64,000 nt of DNA from Alopecurus myosuroides (GCA_028641055.1 CM054057.1:574430610-574494609); one strand, 5' to 3'; positions 10,863 to 23,592 are shown, counted from the first letter of the stretch. Notes: generated from the letters alone by a model not told the origin. A program made the numbers and translations.

Positions 10863-13800
10863 AACCAGCGGCGCTGGCTGGAGTTTCTGTTCGGACGGGA
10901 TCTTCTTCAGCGGAGCGCGTAGTCTGTGGCCTTGTCCACAGATTCGGCTCCTTCGACTTCGTCACCGACAACGCAGGCGACTTCGGTGGCAAGCCCATGC
11001 CGGAAGGCGGCACGGTGATCTCCTTCGGCGCGCACCTCGTCTACGTCGCCACCGTCATCAACCGCGACTACCCCGAGATGGTGCATGACGCGGAGGATCC
11101 TCCCGCTGTGATCGCTGCTCGCGGAAGGCCCGCGCGCCATTCTGCGGAGCGCGCTGAGGTGATGGTGACCGGCTTGGCGGCAAACGCCGGCGCAGCTGCT
11201 ACTGGCGCCGCGGCCGTCGTCGAGGATCTTGCTGCCTCGAGCGCTGGTGGCAGGACCCACAGGCCTTACGAGAAGGACTGAACCTCCCTCCCTCCACCAC
11301 TCCAACAATTCCCGCGTCGGCTGGGCGGAATGGCATGCCGCCTCCCACTGACCTCGAGCTCTTGACCATGAAGGAGCAGCTCGACAGGCAGCGCCAGGAG
11401 TTGCTCGCCGAGCAGGCGGAGTTGGAAAAGGTTAGGCTTGAGTTGAGTCTAGACCAGCTTGAGTACAACAAGGCTCACGGCTTCACGCCAGTCACTAGGA
11501 GAGCTAGCAGAGTAGGCGCCACGCGGCGTAATCTTGGTGCCGAGATGGCGACAGTTGTAGAGGTTCCTGCTCAGTCCGCCACCGCAAACACTTCCACTAG
11601 GCCCAGATACAGCACACCCGCCAAGACACTTAGAGCTGCAGAGGCCGTAGCCGCCGAGTTGCCTCGTCTCGATGGCGACGCGCGCGTTAGGCAGCAGGAA
11701 AGGCTCAACGAGTTGGTGTTAGAGGCTGCTAGGCAGAATGAGGAGTTCCGGAAGGCCAACCCGGGTGCTGGAGCTTCGCAGGTGGTGCACTCGCACGCGG
11801 CTAGATCTAACGATCAGGCCTCGTCTCCGCACCCCAGCCGCGAGAAGAGCCGCAGCGGACGTTCCGCCAGATAGGCAAATGCAGGTGTTATGACCGGCTG
11901 CTGCGTGAGACAGCTTGCTGTGCCGCAGCAGCCCGGGCAGGAACACAACGCTGCAAGCAGGCTCTCAAGCCATCAAGCTCAAAGCCAGGCCCGAGGTGGA
12001 GCGCGCCCAGGTCCTTCTCAGCGTCCGCTGCTCAGCCTACTCGCAGAGGCAGCAGCCGCGCGCAGTGGCGCCAGTCGCCAACCCGGTGGAGCAGCCTGCA
12101 GCTGTGCAGGTGGACAGATATGATGACGGCTACTCGGCCATGGAGATGGCTGGCTATGACATTCTGGACCGTGTTGGCGAGCGCGTGTTGGCGCCTGGAG
12201 ATGCAAGGCACCAGCTGGTCCGGATCAACTTGTCAGCCCGGCTGGAGAACACGGGTCCTCCTGGCCCCGAGTGCTTTGGCCCGCGCATCATGAACGAGCC
12301 ATCCGTGAAGAACTTCCAGCTCGCAAGGGGCACCAAGAGCTACAACGGCAGCACCAAGCCGGAAGATTGGCTCAATGACTAATGTCACCGCGGTTTCATA
12401 TCGCGAACGGCAACAGGAGATGGGCGGTGCGCTATGTCCCGCAGATGCTAGAGGGTCCAGCTCGCACTTGGCTCAACAACTTGCCCAAGAATAGCATCAA
12501 TTGCTGGCTGGACTTCTCGGACGCCTTCATCAGCAACTTCACGAGCACTTACAAGAGGCCGAATAGGCCACAGCAGCTGTCCGCTTGCAGGCAGCGAGAA
12601 GACGAGACAGACCGCGAGTACCTTACTCGGTGGAGCACATTGAGGAACACCTGTGAAGGTGTGAATGAAGCCCAGGCCATCACTTGGTTTGCGCAGGGTT
12701 GCAGGCATGGCAGTATGCTGTGGCAGAGGTTGCAGAGGGAGATGCCAAACACTCTGGCGGAGACCATCAAGATTGCGGATCAGTACGCACTCGGTGATCC
12801 TACTCAGCCCCTGATGGACTCCTCTGAGCCGAGAAGAAACTTCAGCAACAGCAAGCGCAACGAGTTCCGCAACAAGCGCAGGGGTGACCGAATAGATACT
12901 CGGTATGACCCTGAAGAGGTGAATGCAGTGGCTGTTGGAGCTGGGGGTAGCCAAAGGCAAAAACCTGCTGGAGCCTACGGGTAGAACCAGAACCAGGGCC
13001 AGGGCAACAAGAAACCATTCCGCACTCCTCAGTCGGGTAGCGGCAACTCCGAGCAGCCGAGGAAGTTCGTCTTTGACGACATGAAGGATGGCCCATGCAG
13101 TTTTCACACTCACCACCCCTCAAGGCCTGCTAACCACACTACTCGGCAGTGCGAGTGGTGGGATGTGATCAAGAATGATGGCCTGCCTCCTCCTCCTCCT
13201 CTGCCAGCGGCCAACGCCAATGTGCAGCCTACTCGCGCACCCGCAGCTCGGCCCGCCATGTTCCCGAGAAGAGAAAATGTGAACCAAGTGGCTTTGGGAG
13301 CCAACCGTCACTTCAACAATGAGAGCTACCGCAACAACAACAACAACTACAACCGCAACAACAACAACAGAGGCAACAACAACTACCAGGGCAACAACAA
13401 CAATGGCAACAATTGGGGCGGAGGCTCCAACCAGTACCAAGAGCACCATGAGAGCTACATGATCTTCACCTCTGAGCCAGTCGACAAGCAGTCACAGCAC
13501 AGGCGTGCCATGGAGGTCAATGCAGTGATTCCTGCTGTCCCTCACTACATGTATTGGTGTGACCAGGAGATCAGTGGTCCCCGAGTAGATCATCCCAAGG
13601 TGATGCCCAACCCGGGTAGCTATGCCTTGGTGCTGGATCCTACCTTCCTGGGTCCCGAGAAGAATGTGAGGTTCAGCAAGGTGCTAATCGACAACGGCAG
13701 CAGCATCAACATCGTGTACAAAGACACACTTGAGAAGCTTGGCCTGGCGGAGAACATGATGCTGCCCAGCAAGACCACCTTCCATGTATTGTGCCGGATC

Positions 13801-14397
13801 TCGTGCAACCCGATTGGCCGAGTGTGGATAGATGTGCTATTCGGCACCAGGGAGAATTGCCGCACAGAGCGCCTGCAGTTCGAAGTGGTTGACCATCAGA
13901 GCCCTTACCATGCTCTACTCGGCAGGCCCGCTCTGAGCAAGTTCATGGCCTCTACTCATGTTGCATATCTGAAGATGAAGATCCCTGGTCCCAATGGCAT
14001 AATTACTATCTCTGGTGATTACAAGAAGTCCATGGAGTGTGCCTCTGCTGGTTCCCAGTTGGCGGAGTCGATGGTGATTGCTGCCGAGAAGAAGAAGATG
14101 TATGAGGTGGTGGCCATGGCGCAATCCGCGCAAGCTGGTGCACAAGGCGTGCCGAGTACCCAACACGGGACCGCGTTCCAGGCATCTCAGGAAACCAAGA
14201 AGGTCCAGGTCGACCCCGAGTTCCCCGACCGCGTAGCCATCATTGGCTCCGGGTTGGCGAGAAATAGGAAAGCGAGCTCATTCCACTTCCTCCGTGAGAA
14301 TCGGGATGTATTCGCCTGGTCCAATGAAGATCTACCAGGAGTCCCGAGGAGTTGGTTGAGCACTCACTACATGTGCGTCTTGACGCCAAGCCAGTGA
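10863..14397 (+). pseudogene. gag: Element B gag and protease, broken
   Basis: The capsid/nucleocapsid polyprotein and aspartic protease of element B, in pieces. The pieces are an N-terminal frame to 11281 (first internal ATG 10997), 11335-11874 (coiled coil, Gln/Glu/Leu-rich), 11915-12382 (ending with YNGSTKPEDWL, the entry to the capsid domain), 12382-12984 (retrotransposon gag domain, WLNNLP...FISNFTSTY) and 13081-14397. The last piece has an Asn-rich linker (about 13320-13410) and then the protease with active site LIDNGSSINI (13686-13715). Lesions are frame changes near 11281-11335 and 11880-11915, small insertions near 12382 that shift the frame, and TAG at 12982 inside a Gln/Asn-rich run. 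No CCHC zinc knuckle was seen. The frame is also open across the PBS into the LTR, so the true start is uncertain. Confidence 0.85.
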
Positions 14398-17300
14398 AGC
14401 AGGCTATGCGCCGCTTTGGAGATGAGAAGGAAGGCCATTGTGACCAGATCACCAAGCTGCTGATAAGCAATTTCATCATGGAGGTGCTGCATCCGGATTG
14501 GCTAGCCAACCCGGTCATGGTCGAGAAGAAGAAAGAGGATCCCAAGGCTGCCACTGCATGGCGCATGTGTGTCGACTACACCGACTTGAACAAGGCATGC
14601 CCCAAGGATCCCTTCCCGCTACCTCGCATCGATCAGGTGATCGATTCCACTGCTGGTTGTGAACTGCTGTCTTTCATAGATGCCTACTCTGGTTTCCACC
14701 AGATTGCACTCAATCCTGCTGATCAAATAAAGACTGCTTTCATTACCCCGTACGGGCTTATTGCTATCGTGTCATGTGTTTTGGCTTGAGGAATGCGGGT
14801 GCAACCTATCAGAGATCATGCAGAAATGCTTGCACGACCAGCTCGGCAAGAATGTGCAGGTGTACGTAGATGACATTGTCATCAAAACGAATAAAAAACA
14901 TACTCTGCTTGCCGACCTGGAGGAAACCTTTGCTAACCTACGCAAGTACAAAATGAAGCTGAATCCGAGTAAATGCACCTTTGGTGTCCCGGCTGGCAAG
15001 CTACTCGGCTTCCTGGTGTCTAGTCGGGGCATTGAAGCCAATCCTTCAAAGATAAAAGCTATTGAGAGCATGTCTTTGCCGAGATCCCTGAAGGATGTAC
15101 AGAAGTTCACTGGTTGTTTGGCATCTCTGAGCCGTTTTCTGGGCCGAATGGGAGAGAAGGCCTTGCCTCTATACCAGCTGATGAAGAAAAGTGACAAGTT
15201 TGTCTGGACTCCGCAAGCGGATGTGGCATTCAACGAGCTGAAAGCAATGCTGGCTAGCGCTCCCATCTTGGCTAGTCCGCTACCCAAGGAACCAATGCTG
15301 CTGTACATTGCTGCGACTAACCGAGTAGTCAGTGTGGTGATTGTGGTGGAACGAGAAGAAGAAGGCAAGAGTGTGCAGCGCCCAGTGTACTATCTCAGTG
15401 AAGTGCTGTCCAGCTCCAAGCAAAACTACCCGCACTACCAGAAGATGACCTACGGCGTGTACCCGGGCGCCAGGAAGCTAAAGCACTACTTCCAAGAGCA
15501 TCCTATCACGGTTGTGAGCTCTGCTCCCATCTCGGATATCATGGGCAACAAGGAGGCGAGTGGCAGAGTAGCCAAGTGGGCAATCGAGCTGGCAGCGTAT
15601 GCGCCCGCGTATGCGAGAATAGAAGCTATCAAGTCTCAGATTCTGGCAGAATTCCTGGTGGATTGGGCCGAGGTGCAGTATGAACCTCCCGCTCCAGTTT
15701 CTAATTACTGGAAGATGCACTTTGATGGCTCAAAGGTGAAGGAAGGCCTTGGTGCTGGCGTAGTGCTTACGTCACCCAAGCGAGACCAACTCAAGTATGT
15801 GCTGCAGATTCACTTCAAGGCATCCAACAACGTAGCAGAGTACGAGGCAGTGGTGCATGGTTTGCGAGTAGCCAAGGAGGTTGGCGTGCAGCGCATTATA
15901 TGCTACGGCGATTCAGATCTGGTGGTGCAGCAAGTCTCTGGTACCTGGGATGCCCTAGATGCCAACATGGCATCATATCGCTTCCTGGTACAGTCTATGA
16001 CTGGATTCTTCGAGGGCTGCGAGTTCCAGCACATTCACCGAGCAGAGAACGAAGCGGCAGACGAGCTGTCCAAGTTGGGATCTTCTCGGCAATCCATCCC
16101 GGCGGGAGTTGCCTTGGAGCACTTAAGGAAGCCATCCATCAAGCCCTCTCCCAACTCGGAGTCCATATTTGTTCCTCCTCTGCCAAGTGAGGAATCTGAT
16201 CCCATGGAGATTGACTGGGAGAATGCTACAGGAGACCCGGGGACTGCCACTCCTTACTCGGGGACTGCCATTCCCTACTTGGGGACTGCCACTCCCTACA
16301 CGGGGACTGCCACTCCTTACTCGGGGACAGCCACTCCCTACTCGGGGACTGCCACTCCCTACTCGGGGACTGCCACTCCCTACTCGGGGACTGCCACTCC
16401 TTACTCGGGGACTGCCACTCCGAACTCGGGGTCTGCTGTCCTTAACCTGGGAACTGTCGCATTCATTGAGGAAGTCCTTGCCAATCGATCTGGGCTCCAG
16501 AGAAGTGCTCCCAACCCTAAAGAGCAACCAGAGGTGCCTGTTCCAATGGAAGTGGACGAACCAGTGTTTCCCACACGGGAGACACCGAGTTGGGCCATGC
16601 CCATATTATCCTTTCTAAGGGACGGTACTCTGCCAGAAGATGAAGTGGCTGCAAGACAGATTCAGAGAAGATCCAAGGGCTACACTATAGTCCGAGATGT
16701 GCTGCACAAGAGAAGTGCCACCGGCGTGCTGCAACATTGTGTGGACCCAGCAGAAGGAGAAGAGATTCTGGTAGAGATACATCAAGGAGAATGTGGGCAC
16801 CACGCCTCTTCTCGGGCGTTGGTCAAGAAAGCTTTTCGGCATGGCTTCTACTGGCTCACAGCCCTGCAGCAAGCTGAAGACATCGTGGGGAAGTGCAATG
16901 GCTGCCAGATGTTCGCGAGTAAGATTCACATGCCTGCTTCCGAGCTGAAGACAATTCCTATCACATGGCCATTTGCTGTTTGGTGTTTGGACATGGTCGG
17001 ACCCTTCCAGCCGGCTAGAGGCAACATGACTCACATCCTGGTCATGGTGGACAAATTCACCAAGTGGATTGAAGTGAAGCCTATTCGGAAGTGCGATGGG
17101 GCCACAGCTGTGAAATTCTTGAAGGATGTGATCCTGAGATATGGCTACCCGCACAGCATCATCACCGACAACGGCACAAACTTCGCATAGGGAGCAATGG
17201 TGCGGTTCTGCAGAGACAAGCACATCCGACTAGATGTGGCATCTGTTGCGCATCCAGCCTCCAATGGACAAGTGGAAAGAGCAAACGGCATGGTACTGGC

Positions 17301-17856
17301 AGGCATAAAGCCAAGGCTGATTGAGACACTGCTGAAAACACCTGGGTGTTGGCTAGACGAGTTGCCAGCGGTGTTGTGGAGTCTAAGGACTACCCCTAAC
17401 CGGTCAACCGGCTACACGCCATTCTTCTTGGTATACGGGGCTGAGGCCGTGTTGCCAATAGACCTAGAGCATGACTCCCCCCGAGTAACCCTCTACACTG
17501 AGGTGGAGGCGAGAGAAGCTCGAGAAGACGACGTTGACCTGCTTGAAGAAGCAAGAGAGCTGACTCTGTCACGTTCGGCTATCTACCAGCAAAACCTGCG
17601 GCGTTATCATAGCCGAAAGATGAACCCAAGGGTTTTCCGAGAAGGAGACTTGGTCCTTAGGCTTGTGCAGCGCACAGCCGGGATGCACAAGTTGTCTCCT
17701 CCATGGGAAGGGCCTTTCATTGTGAGCAAAGCGCTGCACAATGATGCATACTATCTTATAGATGCGCGCCCACCACAGGCGAACAGGGCAGATAAAGCTG
17801 GAGAGGAAACCAAGCGCCCTTGGAATGTAGCTCTACTCCGTCGTTTTCATTCGTGA
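14352..17856 (+). pseudogene. pol: Element B pol (RT, RNase H, second RNase H, integrase), broken
   Basis: Order: reverse transcriptase with CVDYTDLNKACPKDPFPLPR (about 14570-14630) and catalytic YVDD at about 14863-14874; first RNase H region (about 15220-15500); a second RNase H-like domain (MHFDGSKVKEG at about 15714, YGDSDLVVQQV at 15904, NEAADELSKLG at about 16045); a heptad repeat linker (16240-16428); integrase with an HHCC-like zinc region (about 16780-16915), DDE residues in CLDMVGPF, ITDNGTNF and NGQVERANG, and a C-terminus ending at 17856. Lesions are a 1-base frame change at about 14340 between protease and RT, two more near 14757 and 14814 at short G runs, and TAG at 17188-17190 inside the integrase core. 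It is the replication enzyme set of element B, not functional as read here. Confidence 0.9.
16240..16428 (+). repeat. 21-bp tandem repeat in pol, encoding GTATPYS heptads
   Basis: Nine in-frame copies of a 21-bp unit (GGGACTGCCACTCC plus CTACTCG) lie between the second RNase H and integrase. The peptide unit GTATPYS varies only at a few positions (PYL, PYT, PNS). The DNA unit contains TCGGGGACTGC, the same 11-mer found in the element's polypurine tract region at 24285-24295 and again at 17920-17930. Confidence 0.9.
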
Positions 17857-18518
17857 GCAAGAATGTGTATGTACCCTCTTATCCGAGTTGGAATTCTATT
17901 CTGCAATCTGAAATTGAACTCGGGGACTGCCCTCGTCAAAAATTGCTCTAAGTGTTTCTACTCGGCCTTACCTTTTGCCTATTCGGTTGCTCTACTTCAA
18001 AATTCAAAGGTACATTGAGTACTGTGTTTAAACCTACATGCCAACTCTTCGACTTTGCCTGTCCGAAACCCGGCTTCATGGCAGCAAGAGAACAAGCAAA
18101 AGGTCCATGAGCACAAGAAAATTACTAAGGAAAGGAAGAGTGCAGGAACCGAGTAGGGTGCTTTTACTACTGTTCTTTGTCTTATCTTTTCGGCTAAGTG
18201 GTGGGCTGCGTTACTATGATTGTTTCTAAGCGGCTAAGTATTTGCAGCTCTGCTCTTTAACTCTTGTGACTCGAATACCAAAAAAGCAACAAGTTGCGGG
18301 TAGAGCTGAGACGAAAAGAGAGAGTGAATAAGAAATGCAACTCGGGGACTCGCATGATAACGCAACCCGGCATCGAGCACAGGCTGAACAAATTGATTAA
18401 GTTGAAAATAACAAGTGGGAATAAAAATGAGTAGCAACGGCATAAATAGTCTGATACATTTGCACCCGGCATCCCGGGGATCTGATAAGTGTTTAAGGAA
18501 TAAGTTGCAGGAAAAAGT
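17857..18518 (+). other. Gap between pol and antisense gene
   Basis: About 660 bp between two converging genes. It holds a PPT-like CTCGGGGACTGCC at 17919-17931, a partial copy CTCGGGGACTCGC near 18341, and CTACTCGG motifs at 17958 and (as CCGAGTAG) 18149. No gene was recognised. Confidence 0.6.
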
Positions 18519-21500
18519 TCAGGTCAAGGCGGCGTTCTCGGTGCTGGCCTTGGTTGCTTCATCTTCAGTAGTGGCCTTGGTCGCGCCCGCCTCCGGGCTG
18601 GCGTCGACAGTCTTCGCGGTTTCGTCCTCGGCACTGGCCTTGGTCGCATCCGCTTCCGGATTGACGGGGACGGTCTTCGTTAGCTCGGCGTCGGGCTCGG
18701 TGGCTTGGGTGCGAAAGCTGACGGTGTCGTCTAGGGCAGCTCCTGACGAGGTGCCGAACTCGAGCGCGGAGGTGTCGATCGACATCTCCACGTTCTCGTC
18801 CTCCTCGTCGCTACCCGCGATGACCGCGGCCTTCCCCTTCCCGTCCTTGACAGCAGGAGAGTCGAAGTAGCTCAGGTCCGGCTCATCGGTGTCCGTCTCC
18901 TCGTCTTCATCCTCCTCCTCGCCCTCGTCCACCTCGGTGTCGGGCTCGGTGAGGCCATCGATGAAGGTCGCAGTGTCAGCATACTGAGCGACCTCGTGAG
19001 CAACCAGCTGGCGAATAGCCACGCAGTCGGGGTCCTTCTCCCACTTGGAGTCTCGGCGCATCTCGCGGATAATCTGCATATTAAGGTTTTCGTACCAGGT
19101 GGTGACGAAGAGCAGCATCATGTCCGCACCTGCCCGAGCTCCCGAGGCGCGCCATTTCTTCAGTTCGGCTTTCACGCGCTGCAACTTCAAGGCAAGTCCG
19201 GAGATTGTTGTCGGCGCAGAGTCATCAGGCCAGAAGAAGTTGTGGATCTGGAAGGCGACGCGCACCAGCTCGGTGCCCACGCCCGCTAGCCGCGGACACT
19301 GACTCTGCATAATCAGGATACTTTCCTCGATTTCTGCTCTGGTGTCCAAAGGCTCGCCCTTCTCAACACGAGCTGCTCGGACCTTTTCCAGGGCGGGCAC
19401 GCTAGAAGATTCAAGGTCGGGAAAGATTCCTGCAAGAGCTATCGAGAAGATCAGAAACAATAACAGAGTGGAAGCGTGAAACGAGAAGCAGAGAAGAAAG
19501 GCGCAACCGAGTAGCAGAGAAGCAGAGAAAGGGGAGCACTTACTGTTCAAATCATGGCGCAGCCCTAGCAGCTGGGTCTTCCATGTTTCCTCGTTGGATA
19601 GATGTTTCTCTTCGATCAAGCGGAGCTCCTCTAGCTGAGTGAAGAGCCCAGCGTTGCTCTTCTTCAGCACCTCACACTCTTGTTCGAGGGTTCTCTCCCT
19701 GGCCTTGGCTGCTGCTTCGCACTTTGCCTTCTCAGCGATTACTCTATCCCTTTCGGCACCAAGGTTGATAGCATCCTGGAGCGCAGTCTGCAGCTGGACT
19801 TGGAGCTTCTCCATCTCGGTAGTGTGCTCTTTCACCAGCTCGACAGCCTGGCTGGACAACTGCTGCTGCACCTCAGCAGGTTTGAGGCAGTCTTGATGCT
19901 CCTCAGCGAATTTCTTATGATCTTCTGCGGAAGGCAAAGCACGGTTAGCAGAGAAGTGAAAGAAAGAAACACAGGAAAAGCCGAGTAGACGGCAACGTAC
20001 CTTCCAATCTCTTGATGGTGGCCTGGCCATTCTCGACGAAGGCACGGCAGTTCTCGTGCTCGTCAGACAGGGCCTTCAGCTTCCCTGCAGGGTAAAATTA
20101 GTTAGCGCAAAAAGCAAAAGCGGGCGTAAACACCAAACGCAAGAACCGCGCAGCTAGAAGCGTACCTTCAACTTCAGACAGCCTCAGAGTGTTGTTCATC
20201 ACTTCCTTGTCGGCTTCCTCGGCGGCCATCTTCTCTTTTTCCAAGGCGGCAATGCGCCTCTTGGCAATAGCATGGTTCCAGAGTAGCCGACGATGCAAGT
20301 CGGTTAGCTTCAATATGCTATTCTGAGAAGCAAGAGAAACAAGAATCAGGCAAAGTACTAGAGATTCAACCCGAGAAGGCGGCTACTCGGGAGAGTGTCC
20401 GCCTACTCGACCTGAATCTCAGGGACTGGGTGATGGATAAGGAAAAGAAGAAGAGTAGAAAAGAAGTGAAAATGCAACTCGGAGAGGATGAGTAGGAACT
20501 TACCGCGTAGGATTGCTCGAGGTCTTCGGCGTTCTTGCGGTGGACAAACATCTTGGCAGCAAGTGTAGCAGAGGTGGTTGAGACAGTCATGGGTTTGTAA
20601 CCCAAGTCCACCTTGCTCCAATCCACACGCATATGGTCGATGTCGCCCAGATCGGTGCCGTTCCAATTGGTGTTGCCGAGAACTTTGCTGTCCCACTTGG
20701 CATCGATGAAGCCGATCAAGTCGAGTACTTGCTCGAGGCTCTGGGACGTTATCGCCTGGTCCTGAACTCCACGAGAAGCAATGGAGATGGACTTGTCTTG
20801 ATTTAGGGCCGGGGGCCTGGAGTCCACTTCCACGGCTTTCCTCCCTTTCTGAAGAGCAAGATTCCGGTCCTTGTGGGAAAGGCCGACCTGGTGCTGCTGG
20901 CTAACCTTCACCATGTAGTCAGGGTAGCAGGGCTGATCAGCGGCAGCGGCGGCGGCAGCAACCGCGCTAGGATCGCGAATAACCAGCTGACGGGACTGGC
21001 CAGTTGATGTTGGCGGCGGCATGTCGGCAGCCCGCTTCTTCGTCTTCTCCTTCTGGGCAGTTGGCTTCGCGGCGACTGGCTTCTCGGTCTTCTTCTCCTC
21101 AGCTTTCTCCTTCTCGGCGGCTTTCTTCTCGACTGCCTCCTTCTCTGCAGCATCTTGGGTACTCTTCCTTGTAACCGGCCTGGCCGGAGGGCTGGCTGCA
21201 GCCTCGGTTGTCTGCACCAAGGAGGAATCAGGCTGAGCGCTACCTTGATCTGTTGGTGGCGCCAGGGGCGCGCTATCCGGTGCGGCATCCGGCTGGGCGC
21301 TACCCTGCGCGGCGACCGGTTGCGCGTCGCTCAGAGGGTACTGCCCAGTCGCGCCTTCTACCCGTTGCTCGGCAGCGGGATCTGGCTGTGAGGCATCCGG
21401 CTCTTCTACCCGCGGCTGGGCCGCGGGATTTTCTTGTTCAGCAGCTCCTGTCGCTGGCTGCTCTCTTTCTTCTTCCTGCCGCTCAAGGGCGGCGTCGTGG

Positions 21501-23592
21501 TGCATCTCGGTGTCTTGTTCTTGGTTCTCCTCGGCAGTATTGGCCGGAGGAGAAGGAGGTCTATCTTGGTGAGCAGCATCCTGTGCTTCTTGATCTGCGC
21601 GGGACTGCTGCTCCAGCTCGGCTTTCTGGGCATCGGTGCCCTCTGATTGTGCGTTGGCGGCGTTGTTCTCGTCGTCATCGAGGTCAATAAGCTTGTTAAC
21701 GTCGATGGCGGCTTTCTTCTGGGTCTCAGTGGACGCAAGAGGGACGTCCGCGTCCAAGGGGGCTTTGAAGAGAAAATCGTGTTCAGAAATAAGAAGAGGG
21801 CAGAGGAAATCAAGAGGAAACAGCGAGGCAAAAGGATTGGGAATCAACCGAGAAGAACGGAGTGAACCAAATAACCGGGAAGGAACTTACCCCTGGCGGG
21901 AAGGAATCGCTGGCTTCTTTCTCTTCACGACCTTCTTGGTCGTCTTCTCGGTCGGCTTCTTCTTCTTGGCGGGAGGTTCTTGGGCGCCACTGCCCGCCCG
22001 CTTGCGGGTAACGGGAGCGGCGACTGCAAGAGGCTTGACGACCTGGGCTGCCTCATCCTCATCCTCATCCTCGTCTTCGTCCTCAGCATCAGCAACATCT
22101 GTGAAATAGAGAGAAAGGGGAGAAATTCAGAAGCAGAAAACAATGAGTTGGCGCTACTCGTGACCAGAGGGGATAGATTCAATTACCTTCACCTTCATCC
22201 TCGGACCAGTCACGAAGAGACGATTCCGCGTGATGATCACTTGCCTGGGCGGCTTCAGGAGGATCGAGCTTGTCCGCGGTCTCGAAGGAGGCCTGGTCAT
22301 CTTCTTCTCGGTCAGATGACCAGTTGCCCTCGGAACACTCACAGCTCTCAGCAAGCTGGCGGTCAAGGATCTGAAGGACAGAGAAACATCGCAAATTAGC
22401 CGAGTAGCATGAAGGCATTCTACCCGGATGGGCGTGCAAATACAAAGCACACTAGGCCTAGGGAAATTTACTAAGGGTCCTACTCGGCAAGGCGTGCAAA
22501 CAACAAGCACATTAAGCCTAAGTATTTCTCCTAAGTGTGCTACCCGACAAGGCGTGCAAACACCAAGCACACTAAGCCTAAGCAGTTCTGATAAGTGCTC
22601 TACTCGGTGCAGAATGCAGTTGCTAGACGTAGCAAGGAGAGAAGGCTATCTACTCGGATTACATATATACTGGAAGCAGAGTAAGGAGAACGTACCCGTG
22701 GAATCGGCTTCGTGCGGCTGAAGGGGATGAACCCATACTGCCAGTTATCTCGGAGGCTTGTGGTCAGGATGGACCTTGCATGCGCGGCGACGTCCGCGTT
22801 GCTGAGCTCGAACGTGGTCGTCCGAGTGCAATCGCGGGGGCCTCCCAAGTAGCACATTGGGTGGGAGCGCTGCTGCAGAGGCAGCACCCGATTCCGGATC
22901 CAGCAGGCGACGGGATCATCGCTCTTGAGGCCCTCTCCGATTAGTTCAGCGAGCCGCTCCTCCATCTGCACTGCGTTGCGGTCGTTGGAGGGCTTCGTCT
23001 TCCAATTCTGCCCGGATGGAGCTCGGTTGCTCCAAGCAGGCAGATTGATGCGGTCCGTTACCTTCCCCCCCTTCATGGCGGGGATATTCTTCACATAGAG
23101 GAAGGATTTTTGCCACATACGGACGGAGTCCAAGCCCTTGATGCGAGGGTGATTGGTTCCCGTCCGCTGCACCATCATGGCGCTGCCAGTGTCGGTTACC
23201 CGGCTGCCAGCAGCCGCGCCGTCCTTCTTCCCTTTGCTCTGCTAGCGGAGGTGGAAGTACTTCAACCATGTCTGCACCGTGGGGCGGACGCCAAGAAAGG
23301 CCTCGCACACCACGGTATGATAGGCGAGGAAGACGACTGCATTTGGGGGGAGATGATGCATCTGAACACCGAAGTGATCCAGAAAGGAACGGAGGAAATC
23401 GGAAGCTGGCAGGCCGAATCCTCGCGCGAAGTGCGCGAGGAAGACGGCGTGCTCGCCCTCCCGCGGGGCCGGAACGATTTCGCCGTCAGACGGCCGGCAC
23501 TGAACACCAGGAGGAACCCTCCGGGTGTTCACGAGCCAGGAGCAGTCGTCGACGGTGACATCAGAACCAGCCCAGCCGGCGCGAGCAGCCAT
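18519..23592 (-). CDS. Element B antisense gene, eight exons, Transposase_28-like
   Basis: Proposed exons (minus): 23592-22696, 22370-22187, 22098-21891, 21762-20504, 20322-20166, 20084-20001, 19924-19544, 19429-18519. All seven introns are GT-AG. Exon 1 resembles the Pfam 'putative gypsy type transposon' domain (GFGLPASDFLRSF, HHLPPNAVVFLAYH, WLKYFHLR). Exons 2-3 are acidic, then basic (PAKKKKPTEK, VVKRKKPA), like a nuclear-localisation signal. Exon 4 is Ala/Glu/Gln-rich; exons 5-7 are coiled coil; exon 8 ends in acidic repeats. The product is about 1,350 aa. Problems: TAG in exon 1 at 23241-23243, and the exon 3/4 joint is one base out of phase, at a G run. The domain is known from antisense ORFs of Tat elements; its function is unknown. 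A captured host gene or an element regulator are both possible. Confidence 0.75.
22420..22607. repeat. 60-bp tandem repeat in intron 1 of antisense gene
   Basis: Exact 60-bp period. GGCGTGCAAA is at 22431, 22491 and 22551; AAGCACACTA-type blocks follow each. The motif CTACYCGG/A is at 22420, 22480, 22540 and 22600. It lies wholly inside intron 1 (22695-22371). Confidence 0.9.

Noticed and set aside
16123..16618. Alternative-frame repeat proteins over the pol heptad array
   Set aside because: Any frame of a 21-bp repeat is open. The pol frame joins RNase H to integrase and is the real one.
18415..22399. Plus-strand ORFs between pol and the 3' LTR of element B (for example 18415-18870, 21208-21690)
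   Set aside because: They are mirror images of the antisense exons. The minus strand has the coding signals, splice sites and domain similarity.
22420..22607. CRISPR-like array with regular repeats
   Set aside because: The 60-bp period is a tandem repeat without spacer/repeat structure, inside an intron of a plant retrotransposon.
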